From contig JAMPEU010000005.1 in assembly GCA_023664865.1 (NCBI GenBank), positions 1 through 64,000 on the forward strand: a stretch of DNA of 64,000 nucleotides, given 5' to 3'. Numbering within the stretch: position 1 is the stretch's first letter; each line of letters begins with the position of its first letter. Shown piece by piece: positions 1 to 8,792 of this stretch. The translations under genes were made by a program, and so were the position numbers. A model generated the notes under the pieces. The model was not told the DNA's origin, ran no database searches, and was given only the letters and a program-made list of their open reading frames with translations. Origin of the DNA: Butyrivibrio sp. GTDB lineage: Bacteria; Bacillota; Clostridia; Lachnospirales; Lachnospiraceae.

Positions 1-1
1 T

Positions 2-2107
2 CTATTTTGTCAGCAGCATCATAATATCATTGCTTCTTGCGACGAATTTCGTCATCGCATCCGGTTCAAGCGGAGCCTGCTGTAAGAGTGCAAGGTCGTA
101 GAGCTGCTCGCAAATCATTTTGACATTATCTCCGTCCTTATGCTCAAGCACATACTGTACAAGCGGGTGATTGGCGTTCAGAATCAGGGTTTCGCCTTCC
201 TTGTTTCCAAACATTCCCATATCCATGCCCTGAACTGCATACATTTTCATCATATCCTGCATTCTCCTGGTCTCTTCGGACAGGGTTATCATGGAAGATA
301 TCTTCCTGTTCTTAAGCTTCTCCACTTTAACGGTTATGCCGTCCTTCTTAAGCGCCTTCTTCATAATCTTGGAGATTTCTTCCGTCTGCTCTTCTAACTC
401 TTTTTCAGCCTTCTTACTTGTCTTGGACTTGAAAGTATCCGTCAAATCAGCGTCTATCCTCTGGAACTTAATTCCTTCGTTCTTCGCCTCAAGCTGCGAT
501 ACGAATGGCTGGTCGATGTTATGGGTAAGTATGACCGCATCCATCTTCGCCGCCTTAAACATATTTATATACTGGCTCTGCTGCTTTTCGTCGGTTACAT
601 AGTAGATTACCTTTTCTTTCTTCTCTTCTTCCGACTCCTGCGCGTTATCGTCAGATTCGTCCTCATTCCCGTCTACGACTTCAGCTTCAACTTTCTCTCC
701 GTTTTCGTCTACTACCTCAGCTTCAACCTTTTCTCCGTTTTCATCTGTTGCAGAAGCTTCCGCCTCGTCCGGATCAATTTTATTCACTTCCAGACATTCG
801 GGCAGGGTGAGATACTGGTCGTCCAGATTCTTAAACAAGATGTAATCTGTCATTTTCTCACAGAACTTATCGTCCTTTAAGCAGCCGAATTTAATGAACG
901 GACTTATATCATCCCAGTATTTCTCATACTCTTCTTTCTCGGTCTTACACATGCCGGAAAGCTTGTCTGCGACTTTTTTCGTAATATATTCGCTGATTTT
1001 ATTAACAAATCCGTCGTTCTGCAATGCACTTCTTGACACATTGAGCGGCAAATCAGGACAGTCGATAACGCCCTTAAGCAGCATCAAAAATTCGGGAATG
1101 ACTTCCTTAATGTTATCCGCAATAAACACCTGGCTGTTGTAGAGTTTAATAGTGCCTTCGATGGATTCATATTCCATGTTAATCTTCGGGAAATACAATA
1201 TGCCCTTTAAGTTAAACGGATAATCCATATTCAGATGAATCCAGAACAAAGGCTCTTTGTAATCCTGAAATACCTTGCGGTAAAATTCCAGATACTCTTC
1301 CTTCGTACATTCATTCGGGTGCTTAGCCCAGAGCGGCTTAGTCTCGTTCAAAAGTTCGGGACGTTTCTTAATCTTTAACTTCTGCTCGTCCTCTTCTTTT
1401 TCTTTCTTGATTTCTTCAACCACCTCGTCGGTATCAAGCTTCTCAGCTTCCGTAATGGTCTGCGTATCCGTTGAATTTGCCTTGGAAAGATAGATTTCTA
1501 TAGGCATAAAGGAGCAATACTTCTTAATAACTTCCCTTGCCTTGTACTCGTTGCAGAACTCCAGACAGTCTTCATTGATAAAAAGAGTAATCTCCGTGCC
1601 TACTTCGCTTCTGTCGCCCTCTTTCATATCAAATTCCGTACCGCCGTCGCACTCCCAATGGACAGCCTGCGCACCTTCCTTATAGGAAAGAGAGTCAATA
1701 TGCACCTCGTCTGCCACCATGAAAGCAGAATAAAATCCCAAGCCGAAATGACCGATAATCTGGTCGTCGTTTGTCTTGTCCTTATATTTTTCAATAAAAT
1801 CCGACGCACCCGAAAATGCAATCTGATTAATATATTCCTCAACCTCGTCCGCAGTCATGCCGAGTCCGTTATCGATGAATTTAAGAGTCTTCTCTTCCGG
1901 ATTTACAATGACCTGAATCTTCGCCTTATAATCATCGGGCAGGGTATACTCGCCCATCATATCCAGCTTTTTCAACTTTGTGACTGCATCACAGCCGTTG
2001 GAAATCAATTCACGGAAGAAAATATCATGATCCGAATACAACCACTTCTTGATAATAGGAAAAATATTGTCGCTGTTAATAGATAAATTGCCATGTTTTG
2101 CTGCCAT
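2..2107 (-). CDS. htpG: Hsp90-family chaperone HtpG
   Basis: Cytosolic ATP-dependent chaperone, complete at 701 residues with its TAG stop at the window edge. The GHKL ATPase domain shows RELISNGCDA (residues 32-41, with the catalytic Glu and Mg-binding Asn), DNGLGM (79-84) and GHFGLGFYSAF (119-129). The middle domain has the usual SRSALQND segment and the C-terminal dimerisation domain follows. Family members are usually about 620-640 residues. The extra length comes from a charged linker near 225-250 and from an acidic insertion near 450-505 that contains two tandem copies of ENGEKVEAEVVD. A CIRCE operator and a strong promoter lie upstream, so HrcA heat-shock control is expected. Identification is secure; a role for the acidic insert is unknown. 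Confidence 0.97.
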   Translation of the reverse strand: MAAKHGNLSINSDNIFPIIKKWLYSDHDIFFRELISNGCDAVTKLKKLDMMGEYTLPDDYKAKIQVIVNPEEKTLKFIDNGLGMTADEVEEYINQIAFSGASDFIEKYKDKTNDDQIIGHFGLGFYSAFMVADEVHIDSLSYKEGAQAVHWECDGGTEFDMKEGDRSEVGTEITLFINEDCLEFCNEYKAREVIKKYCSFMPIEIYLSKANSTDTQTITEAEKLDTDEVVEEIKKEKEEDEQKLKIKKRPELLNETKPLWAKHPNECTKEEYLEFYRKVFQDYKEPLFWIHLNMDYPFNLKGILYFPKINMEYESIEGTIKLYNSQVFIADNIKEVIPEFLMLLKGVIDCPDLPLNVSRSALQNDGFVNKISEYITKKVADKLSGMCKTEKEEYEKYWDDISPFIKFGCLKDDKFCEKMTDYILFKNLDDQYLTLPECLEVNKIDPDEAEASATDENGEKVEAEVVDENGEKVEAEVVDGNEDESDDNAQESEEEKKEKVIYYVTDEKQQSQYINMFKAAKMDAVILTHNIDQPFVSQLEAKNEGIKFQRIDADLTDTFKSKTSKKAEKELEEQTEEISKIMKKALKKDGITVKVEKLKNRKISSMITLSEETRRMQDMMKMYAVQGMDMGMFGNKEGETLILNANHPLVQYVLEHKDGDNVKMICEQLYDLALLQQAPLEPDAMTKFVARSNDIMMLLTK

Positions 2108-2147
2108 ATAATCACGTTCCTTTCTGTTGTTTCAATATCTAAAAATC

Positions 2148-2176
2148 AGTTTAATGCGACACATGAGAAATGTCAA
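2148..2176 (-). promoter_or_regulatory. htpG promoter
   Basis: Reading the minus strand, a perfect -35 TTGACA (2171-2176) is followed after 17 bp by a -10 TAAACT (2148-2153). This places transcription initiation about 35 bp before the htpG start codon. It lies directly downstream of the CIRCE element. Confidence 0.75.
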
Positions 2177-2183
2177 GAAAAAA

Positions 2184-2210
2184 TTAGCACTCATTTATCT
2201 TGAGTGCTAA
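2184..2210 (-). promoter_or_regulatory. CIRCE operator (HrcA binding site)
   Basis: A perfect CIRCE inverted repeat: TTAGCACTC (2184-2192), a 9-nt spacer, then GAGTGCTAA (2202-2210). HrcA represses class I heat-shock genes through this site. Here it is 7 bp upstream of the -35 box of htpG rather than overlapping the promoter or in the leader. Confidence 0.95.
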
Positions 2211-2274
2211 CAATGTCTTTGAAACCTTTTATTTTAGCGGTTTTGCGGATTTATAAATTTTTTCTAAACATAGG

Positions 2275-3336
2275 TTATGTAAAATAAAGATTATATACAT
2301 CAAAAAAACTCAATGTCGTGACATTTTCATCATGGATAAAATGAACGCTTTCCCACAGCTCCTCGTTCAGCTTCTTTGTCAGATTATTGACAAACACACT
2401 GTATTCCTGCCCGAAAACCTCCGCCCTACGCTGTTCAACGATTTTCACCTTGTTACTGTCAGTCTCCTCCTTATCAAACGCGCTGATACATTTTATAATC
2501 TGATATCCGGCTTCAGTCTCCACTACTTCGCTGATTTCTCCGGTTCCTAAATTGAACGCCGCCTCTTCAAGCGCCGGATTCATCTCTCCTTTGCCGAATG
2601 AATATGTGCTTTTACTATCTTCATTATATTTCACTACAAGCTCGTCAAAGTCTTCTCCTGCCGCCGCCATATCCCATACCTTACATGCCAAATCATAAGC
2701 TTCATCTTTAGCCTTTTGCGTATATTCTATTTTTTTGCCGGTTCCGTCCGTGGCATAAGTCTTAAACAAAATATGCTGCACGGTAATAGTCCGCGCCTCG
2801 TCGTCGCTTATTTCAGGATTTATGTCCTTGATAATATATTTATAGACCTTATCCGCCAGCGCGTACTCTTTATAAAGCTCCTCGATAGTATCCCGGTCTA
2901 TTCCCATTGTCTCTATTTCCGTCTCATTTAGTGAACCAAAGTAAACATCGGCGGCGTTTCCCGCCTGCTGCTCCTCTTCTTCGGAAAGTTCCACTTCATA
3001 CTGCTGCGCCATAAGTTTCATGGTTTTTATCTGTGCAATCTGCGCTAAGGCTATGTCCTTGACATTCTCTTCCAAAGTAATGCCGCCCAGATTTACATTC
3101 CAGATTTCGGCTCCGTAAATTCTCTCGTACTGATTCTGGATATTGGTAAGATACACCATTATCTCAGGCTGTGTGCAGGAAACAGAACCGATGCGGAATA
3201 TCTCGTCTTTCTCAAATCCCGTAGTCAGAACCACGTTTACTCCGTTCTTGCTTTTCGTGCCGCAGGCTGAGAGTTGGGAGAGCGCTGCGCAAACGCACAA
3301 AATAATCACGCCTATTTTTATTCGTTTTTTCGTCAT
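2275..3336 (-). CDS. PrsA/SurA-like peptidyl-prolyl isomerase lipoprotein
   Basis: Probable extracytoplasmic foldase of the parvulin (rotamase) family, 353 residues. The N-terminus is a lipoprotein signal with lipobox LSAC, so Cys25 would be lipidated and the protein anchored outside the membrane. A helical SurA-N-like region follows and then a parvulin core at roughly 175-285 (ITVQHILFKT at its start, a GYQIIKC strand at its end). Its ATG overlaps the TGA of the preceding 71-residue gene by 4 bp (ATGA), so translation appears coupled to the DUF3990 cassette. That partnership is odd for a foldase. Which proteins it folds cannot be told from the sequence. Confidence 0.85.
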   Translation of the reverse strand: MTKKRIKIGVIILCVCAALSQLSACGTKSKNGVNVVLTTGFEKDEIFRIGSVSCTQPEIMVYLTNIQNQYERIYGAEIWNVNLGGITLEENVKDIALAQIAQIKTMKLMAQQYEVELSEEEEQQAGNAADVYFGSLNETEIETMGIDRDTIEELYKEYALADKVYKYIIKDINPEISDDEARTITVQHILFKTYATDGTGKKIEYTQKAKDEAYDLACKVWDMAAAGEDFDELVVKYNEDSKSTYSFGKGEMNPALEEAAFNLGTGEISEVVETEAGYQIIKCISAFDKEETDSNKVKIVEQRRAEVFGQEYSVFVNNLTKKLNEELWESVHFIHDENVTTLSFFDVYNLYFT

Positions 3337-3548
3337 AATTTCTCCGTTTCAAGCAAGATTTGAACCAACACTTTATAATCTAAATACTGTATTCCATTTC
3401 TGCCAAGATGAATCTTATCGGACAATTTGCTGTTATAGTATAAATCCATCGCTCTTTCATAGGAAAAACTGCACGTTTCCGCCAGATATGCAATAATCCG
3501 TTCTTCGAGATTTTCTTGATATATATTTTCCAATGCTTTTTCATTCAT
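3333..3548 (-). CDS. Small helical protein of the DUF3990 cassette
   Basis: A 71-residue, charged, probably all-helical cytosolic protein of unknown function. Its start overlaps the stop of the DUF3990 gene by 4 bp (3545-3548) and its stop overlaps the start of the PPIase gene by 4 bp. The composition and position fit the small third partner often seen beside DUF3990 proteins; that family memory is not verified here. It could be part of an antitoxin or a specificity subunit. No catalytic motif is visible. Confidence 0.7.
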   Translation of the reverse strand: MNEKALENIYQENLEERIIAYLAETCSFSYERAMDLYYNSKLSDKIHLGRNGIQYLDYKVLVQILLETEKL

Positions 3549-4030
3549 ATCAATACCCCGTAAAATGATTTATAATTTAATAGCTGTTTGATTGCCTTTG
3601 GACTGATAAATGCAATCTGGTCATAATCCGGATACGCTTTTATTTCTTTCAAGGCTCTTTCCTTATCCCAGATACCAGAATGATACATATCTACAACTTT
3701 GAATACCTTATCATTTGCCACTTTTCCTTTAATCAGATCATATTTCAAATAATCCTTTTCTCCATCACGACACCGGCATACAAAATCAATCCACTCTGTC
3801 AAATCTTTCTCAAAACATTTACAATTTAATCCCATATAATTTTCTGCCATATCATAAACAGTAACAATTGCTTTTTCTGTATCGCAAATATCCGCCTTTC
3901 TTCTCGCCCATCTCTCAGCCTGTTCTTTAACCGTTGTCACATAGAAACCTTTCCCAAAATCCAGCGTCCGAAAGGAATGTTCTATATCCGGGCTATCTAC
4001 AATCACATTTGAGCCATGATATACAATCAT
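3545..4030 (-). CDS. DUF3990 protein with ADP-ribosyltransferase-like motifs
   Basis: 161 residues, recognised as DUF3990. It has features of an ADP-ribosyltransferase fold: YHGS at residues 4-7, FGKGFYVTT at 25-33, a QAxxWA helix just after, and DQIAFIS near 137-143. These could supply an H-Y-Q style active-site set. Such proteins are candidates for toxins that modify a host target or for phage-response effectors. It is embedded between two small genes with 4-bp ATGA overlaps on both sides, the usual stoichiometric arrangement of a toxin-antitoxin unit. Activity is inference; the fold assignment rests on motif spacing only. Confidence 0.75.
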   Translation of the reverse strand: MIVYHGSNVIVDSPDIEHSFRTLDFGKGFYVTTVKEQAERWARRKADICDTEKAIVTVYDMAENYMGLNCKCFEKDLTEWIDFVCRCRDGEKDYLKYDLIKGKVANDKVFKVVDMYHSGIWDKERALKEIKAYPDYDQIAFISPKAIKQLLNYKSFYGVLI

Positions 4031-4242
4031 ACCATTATCCCCCTGATATTAAAATACTCCTTAATGTCCTCAACAATATACTGCGTGCTTTGTGTGTGGA
4101 GAATTTCATAATTAGGCACTAAAAATCCCATAATGCAATTTATACTTTTCATATTTTTATATACTTCAGACGGTTTCTGCTCCCACCGCTCCGCACACGC
4201 ATGTATCATATATACAACAAATGAAAACGTATCTCTATTCAT
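4027..4242 (-). CDS. DUF3791 protein, probable antitoxin-like partner
   Basis: A 71-residue protein recognised as DUF3791. It has an FVVYMIHACAERW N-terminal helix, then a PSEVY segment, and ends with the family's typical LHTQ and DI-EY-RG pattern (LHTQSTQYIVEDIKEYF). It is first in the four-gene overlapping set and overlaps the DUF3990 start by 4 bp. DUF3791 and DUF3990 are commonly adjacent, which suggests an antitoxin or regulator for the ART-like protein. No DNA-binding motif is evident. Confidence 0.75.
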   Translation of the reverse strand: MNRDTFSFVVYMIHACAERWEQKPSEVYKNMKSINCIMGFLVPNYEILHTQSTQYIVEDIKEYFNIRGIMV

Positions 4243-4297
4243 ACAACCAGTATCCTTTCACTGATAATCACAATTCTAATCCCCCACAAACCCGAAT

Positions 4298-4633
4298 TTA
4301 CCATCGAGTCATATTCTTTTCAAACTTGGTAGTATACGCTTGCTTTAATTCATCAGCAGATATTCCATAACACAACATAACCTCGTTATAATACATAAGA
4401 ACATCAGCCATTTCTTCCACAAGGTCTTTTCTTAATTCAATATCATCAGACGCCTTTCTGTCTCCGTGTTTTTTGACAATATCAATCACTTCGCCAATTT
4501 CGCCTATCATCCAAAGTAGTTTGTGTTTGCCGGCTTCGGGAGAAATCTCTTCCCATTTCCATTTATCTTTGTATTGATCCTGAAGCCTTTTTTGCATATC
4601 TAACATTTCATTAATGCCGAAATCAGTCATCAC
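4298..4633 (-). CDS. MazG-like nucleotide pyrophosphohydrolase
   Basis: A 111-residue single-domain member of the all-alpha NTP pyrophosphatase (MazG/dUTPase-like) superfamily. The metal-binding set is visible as EIGEV (E45 and E48) and EEMADVLMYY (E73, E74, D77). Such enzymes hydrolyse (d)NTPs to NMP and pyrophosphate in the cytosol for pool cleaning or stress signalling. It is a stand-alone gene, with 55 bp to the DUF3791 gene and a large palindromic element on its other side. The substrate cannot be predicted. Confidence 0.85.
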   Translation of the reverse strand: MMTDFGINEMLDMQKRLQDQYKDKWKWEEISPEAGKHKLLWMIGEIGEVIDIVKKHGDRKASDDIELRKDLVEEMADVLMYYNEVMLCYGISADELKQAYTTKFEKNMTRW

Positions 4634-4744
4634 TATCTTCCTCCAAATCCCAATTTTCCGATATCACTATATCCTATTTTTAGCAGATACGCAATTCCGA
4701 AAAGAACTTTACCTAATATAAATCATAATGGTTCAAGTCTACAA

Positions 4745-4895
4745 GCGGCATGGACACATATGCTTCTCTGCAGATGCCCTTAAAAAACGCCGGTAGTTAG
4801 TGAAAAAGACGCAAAGCGGCTTTTGAACTTAGTACCGCTGCGTTTTTTACGGAGCGAGAGCGTGCATCAAAGAGAAGCATATGTGTCCATGCCGC
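4745..4895. repeat. 151-bp palindromic element with 25-bp perfect inverted repeats
   Basis: The terminal arms at 4745-4769 and 4871-4895 are exact reverse complements over 25 bp. Inside them, two imperfect inner arms (around 4781-4802 and 4830-4852), both containing TAAAAAACGC and CGGTA, form a second stem. The whole can fold into one long hairpin. It fills most of the gap between the PHP gene and the MazG-like gene. No target-site duplication is seen. It could be a MITE-like repeat or a large intercistronic hairpin. Confidence 0.7.
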
Positions 4896-4907
4896 CCCCG
4901 CCAGCCA

Positions 4908-5666
4908 CTACCTTATAATCTTCCCCTCTTTATCATACCAACGCTCCCCATCCGTCAGCACATAATCCTCCCCCGACAAAACCGCATTGATATAATCCTT
5001 TGCCGACTCAAGCCTTCTCTTAAAAGCAACGCCGGCGCCAAACAATTCCGTACTATGTATATCTGAACCCGCCGTCATCGGAAGCTTATGTTTCGTCGCA
5101 TACGCAATCGCCCTTTTATCATAATCCGGATTATTATGCCCCATGCTGCGCGGGCTGGAATGTGCGCCGTTTATCCCCTCTACGCCGTCAACCAGTTCAG
5201 GGAACAGGCGAATCTGCGAGATATACCCCGCCTCACGGCAGGGATGCGCATGTATAACCATGCCGCCGCTTTGATGTATGAGTCTGTACTGCCCCTCTAT
5301 ATCAGCGTTTAGAATATCCGGATTACCTAGCATCCACTCTTTATCAATGCCGTATATAAGAAATTCCGTGCCTGAAAATCCCGCCTCATATCCGAAAAAA
5401 ACGTCTAAGCCGATTTTATCTCCTTCGTCTTTGGCGTTCTCATATCCTTTACAGAAATCGTTTACCCACTCTTCCCAGGACAAGCTTTTGTCTATCGCAG
5501 TATTCCCGCCCCAGTTATGGTCTGTCACAAAAATACCCGTGTATCCGTATTCTTTACACGCCCTTGCCATTTCCCCTCCGCCGGAGTGCGCGCATGCGCT
5601 TGCCTCCGACGTGTGAAGATGCGTTTCATACAAATACGGATATCGGGTTTTTATTTCTTCGTACAT
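4908..5666 (-). CDS. PHP-domain phosphoesterase
   Basis: 252 residues, the whole length being a PHP (polymerase and histidinol phosphatase) fold. Metal ligands are visible: HLHT (residues 16-19), TDHN (48-51), HAHP near the middle and GSDIH near residue 200. These enzymes are cytosolic metal-dependent phosphoesterases of varied substrates such as nucleoside bisphosphates or histidinol phosphate. It is not next to histidine genes, so HisK function is not supported. It starts about 27 bp after the ilvE stop and may be co-transcribed. Confidence 0.85.
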   Translation of the reverse strand: MYEEIKTRYPYLYETHLHTSEASACAHSGGGEMARACKEYGYTGIFVTDHNWGGNTAIDKSLSWEEWVNDFCKGYENAKDEGDKIGLDVFFGYEAGFSGTEFLIYGIDKEWMLGNPDILNADIEGQYRLIHQSGGMVIHAHPCREAGYISQIRLFPELVDGVEGINGAHSSPRSMGHNNPDYDKRAIAYATKHKLPMTAGSDIHSTELFGAGVAFKRRLESAKDYINAVLSGEDYVLTDGERWYDKEGKIIR

Positions 5667-5692
5667 TTATCTATATCTCCAACAATAATGTT

Positions 5693-6718
5693 TTATTTTA
5701 TCACATGAATCCAGCCCTCGGGAGCCTCTATGCGCCCCATCTGGATGCCTGTCAATGTATCATAGAGCTTTCTTGTGACAGGTCCCATTTCATTCATGCC
5801 GCTTGGAAGCAGTATCTCTTTGCCGTGATCCACAATCTTTCCTACAGGGGAAATAACCGCAGCCGTGCCGCATAAGCCGCACTCTGCAAATTCCTTCACC
5901 TCTTCAAGCAAAACCGGCCTCTCTTCAACTTCCAGACCAAGATATTCCTTAGCCACGGTCATAAGCGAGCGGCGTGTGATTGAAGGCAGGATGCTGTTAG
6001 ATTTCGGAGTTACGACTTTGTTATCCTTGGTTACGAAAAGGAAGTTCGCGCCTCCTGTCTCCTCAACATAGGTTCTGGTCGCCGCATCAAGATACATATT
6101 TTCGTCAAAACCGTCTTCATGCGCTGTAACGATGGCATACAGACTCATCGCATAATTAAGCCCCGCTTTAATATGTCCGGTACCGTTCGGCGCTGCCCTG
6201 TCGTAATCGCTCACCCTGATTGTCAGCGGTTTAGCGCCGCCTTTAAAGTAAGGGCCTACCGGAGTGGTGAATACCCTGAACTGATATTCATCCGCCGGCT
6301 TTACTCCGATTACCGGCGAACTTCCGAACATATAAGGACGAATATACAATGTCGCCCCTGAGCCGTAAGGCGGAACGTAAGCTTCATTAGCGGCTACGGT
6401 CTGCGTTACCGCCTGAACGAAACGCTCTTTAGGGAATACCGGCATTTCCAGCCTTTTACATGAATCTTCCATACGCTGTGCGTTCAAATCAGGGCGGAAG
6501 GTAACGATGTGTCCGTCTTCCGTGGTGTACGCTTTCATTCCTTCAAAGCATGTCTGCGCATACTGCAGCACCCCCGCACACTCATTGATGGTGATAGACG
6601 CATCGGATATAAGCGCTCCATCGTCCCATGCCCCGTTTTTATAATTTGATACATATCTCTTATCTGTTTCACAATAACCGAATCCGAGATTTGCCCAGTC
6701 CAAATTTTTCTTTTCCAT
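5693..6718 (-). CDS. ilvE: Branched-chain amino acid aminotransferase
   Basis: 341-residue fold-type IV PLP transaminase that interconverts leucine, isoleucine and valine with their 2-oxo acids using glutamate/2-oxoglutarate. The length and sequence fit the longer BCAT group (ECA type). The PLP lysine lies in GHIKAGLNYA, and the substrate and cofactor loops are visible in VEETGGANFLFV and GLCGTAAVISPVG. The start is MEKKNLDWANLGFGY, the normal N-terminus of this group. No T-box or other leader is apparent in the short upstream gap. Confidence 0.95.
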   Translation of the reverse strand: MEKKNLDWANLGFGYCETDKRYVSNYKNGAWDDGALISDASITINECAGVLQYAQTCFEGMKAYTTEDGHIVTFRPDLNAQRMEDSCKRLEMPVFPKERFVQAVTQTVAANEAYVPPYGSGATLYIRPYMFGSSPVIGVKPADEYQFRVFTTPVGPYFKGGAKPLTIRVSDYDRAAPNGTGHIKAGLNYAMSLYAIVTAHEDGFDENMYLDAATRTYVEETGGANFLFVTKDNKVVTPKSNSILPSITRRSLMTVAKEYLGLEVEERPVLLEEVKEFAECGLCGTAAVISPVGKIVDHGKEILLPSGMNEMGPVTRKLYDTLTGIQMGRIEAPEGWIHVIK

Positions 6719-6794
6719 GATAATCGTCCTTCTTCCTCAATGTATATTGTTAAAAATATGTTATTAATAAGTATTATACTTTTCTTTTTAAAAG

Positions 6795-8768
6795 TCAACC
6801 CTTTAATATAGACGCCAAAATATCCATCGCCACGTCATATGCAAAATCATTGACCGCTTTTTCGCACATGCGCATCGCTTTTTTATCTTTTTCGGGAATC
6901 TTGTACTGTTTCAACCGCTTTAGGCTTTGAACCGCGCCGTCTCCGTCAAAATCGTCAAGCTGCTTATTAAGATTTTCTAACGCCTTTCTCCATTCATCAT
7001 CCGAAATCGGAATTTTTTCTTTTGGAGTCTCCACAACTTCTTCTTTTACATCCGGCGTATCCTGAGTAAAATATTTATCCAGATTTTCTCCCAGCGTCCG
7101 CATCATGCTGAAAAGAATCGGCGTCTGCACTTCCACTTCTTCAAGCCTGCCGCCCTTGCTCTTTTTCTCCAGTTCAAAAGCCTCTTCCGCAAGTTCGTCC
7201 GCTCCTACGTTGCGCGCATTTCCCTTAAGTGCGTGCGCTATGATGGCATATCCGTATATGTCTTCCTTATCGAGCATTGCTTTAAGCTGGGACTCTTTCT
7301 CCGGCAGCATGGCGCGGAAATCACGCAGTACCTTTTTATATAAAGCGCGGCTGCCGCCCATGTATTTAAGCCCATGTGAAAAGTTTATCCCCATGTCAAT
7401 AAGCGTCTCTTCGTCCATGCTGATAGCTTCTTCTTCCACTTCGCCATCATCGGACAATTCCGTATTGCCGGAAAGATAGACAAGCTCGTTTGGAAGATAT
7501 TTTATCAGCATGTCTTCCAGCTTTTCGGACTCTATAGGCTTAGTAAGATAATCTTCAAAACCCTCTTTTAAATAAAATTCCCTTGCGCCCACTACGGCAT
7601 TTGCCGTCAGCGCGATAATCGGAATGTCTCTTGACGGATTGCCCTCAAGCCCCCTTATCGCGTGCATGGTCTGTACGCCGTCCATAACCGGCATCATATG
7701 ATCCATGCAGATAAGATGGTACTCTTTATGCTTAAGCATTTCCAGACATTCTTCCCCGCTTGACGCCACATCAATCTGCAGCCTTGTCTTACGCAGCAAA
7801 TCCTGCGCTACGGCAAGGTTCATCGCGTTATCGTCCACTATGAGTATCCTTGCAAGCGGGGCTATGAATTTCTCCCGATAGCCTTTAGACGTGCTGACGC
7901 TTCTGTTATACTGTTTCTGGAAATCTCCCAGCGGCGAAGCGTCTATAACTTTCTGCGGAATAGCAAATGAGAACGTCGAGCCTTTACCGTACTTGCTCTT
8001 TACATCTATCTTTCCGCCCATCAGTTCTACAAGCTTGGTCGTGACTGCCAGCCCGAGTCCGGTTCCTTCTTCGCTGCGTCCTGCCTCCATGTCGAGTCTG
8101 GTAAAAGTGCCGAAGATTTTCTCTATATCTTCCTCTTTTATTCCAACGCCCGTATCTTCAACCGCAATTTCCAGCATAATCTCGTCTTTACCGTGCTGTT
8201 TCCATGAAAGATGCAGGGTAACGCTGCCTGTCTTGGTATATTTTACGGCGTTAGATAAAAGATTGCCTACAATCTGCCGCAGATGAATCTCATCGCCCGA
8301 AAGCTTATACGGCACGTCCGCGGCGATATCCAATATAAGGCGCAGCTTTTTTCTCCTTAAAGGTATTGATATGCTGTTTATTAAATCATTCATAAGCGAA
8401 CTGATATCATAAATTCCGTCAAGCAGCTCCATTTTTCCCGACTGAATTCTGGAAAAGTCCAGAATATCGCTGATAAGCGAGAGAAGAATATCCCCCGCAT
8501 GCTTTATGTCAAGCGCATATCCCCTGATTGTCTCGTCCTGGCTCTCCCTGATGATCAGTTCGTTAAGGCCAAGCATGGTGTTAATCGGCGTCCTGATTTC
8601 GTGCGACATATTGGCGAGGAATATATCTCTGGCGCGCCCCGCCTTCTCCGCGTCGTCTATGGCATGCTTAAGTTCTTCGTTCTTCTTTTCCAGTTCGTCT
8701 TTTGCAAGCAAAATGGAAACTGCCTGGCTTTCAAGTTTGGTGGTAAATTTTGTTTTGTGTTCGCTCAT
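6795..8768 (-). CDS. Soluble hybrid histidine kinase (HisKA-HATPase-REC-Hpt)
   Basis: 657-residue multi-domain phosphorelay kinase. The order is: N-terminal coiled coil (about 1-50), HisKA with FLANMSHEIRTP (His56), HATPase_c (N, G1 and G2 boxes, EEGTGLGLAV), receiver domain (ILIVDDN, CMDHMMPVMDG, KPI), then an Hpt domain (HALKGNARNVG). There is no membrane segment or recognisable sensor domain, so the signal input is probably cytosolic or through a partner. The start MSEHKTKF is chosen because AGGAG lies 8 nt upstream; a longer frame to 8867 would translate through a repeat element. No dedicated output regulator is nearby. Confidence 0.92.
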   Translation of the reverse strand: MSEHKTKFTTKLESQAVSILLAKDELEKKNEELKHAIDDAEKAGRARDIFLANMSHEIRTPINTMLGLNELIIRESQDETIRGYALDIKHAGDILLSLISDILDFSRIQSGKMELLDGIYDISSLMNDLINSISIPLRRKKLRLILDIAADVPYKLSGDEIHLRQIVGNLLSNAVKYTKTGSVTLHLSWKQHGKDEIMLEIAVEDTGVGIKEEDIEKIFGTFTRLDMEAGRSEEGTGLGLAVTTKLVELMGGKIDVKSKYGKGSTFSFAIPQKVIDASPLGDFQKQYNRSVSTSKGYREKFIAPLARILIVDDNAMNLAVAQDLLRKTRLQIDVASSGEECLEMLKHKEYHLICMDHMMPVMDGVQTMHAIRGLEGNPSRDIPIIALTANAVVGAREFYLKEGFEDYLTKPIESEKLEDMLIKYLPNELVYLSGNTELSDDGEVEEEAISMDEETLIDMGINFSHGLKYMGGSRALYKKVLRDFRAMLPEKESQLKAMLDKEDIYGYAIIAHALKGNARNVGADELAEEAFELEKKSKGGRLEEVEVQTPILFSMMRTLGENLDKYFTQDTPDVKEEVVETPKEKIPISDDEWRKALENLNKQLDDFDGDGAVQSLKRLKQYKIPEKDKKAMRMCEKAVNDFAYDVAMDILASILKG

Positions 8769-8792
8769 GCTTACTCTCCTATAATTTAATGC

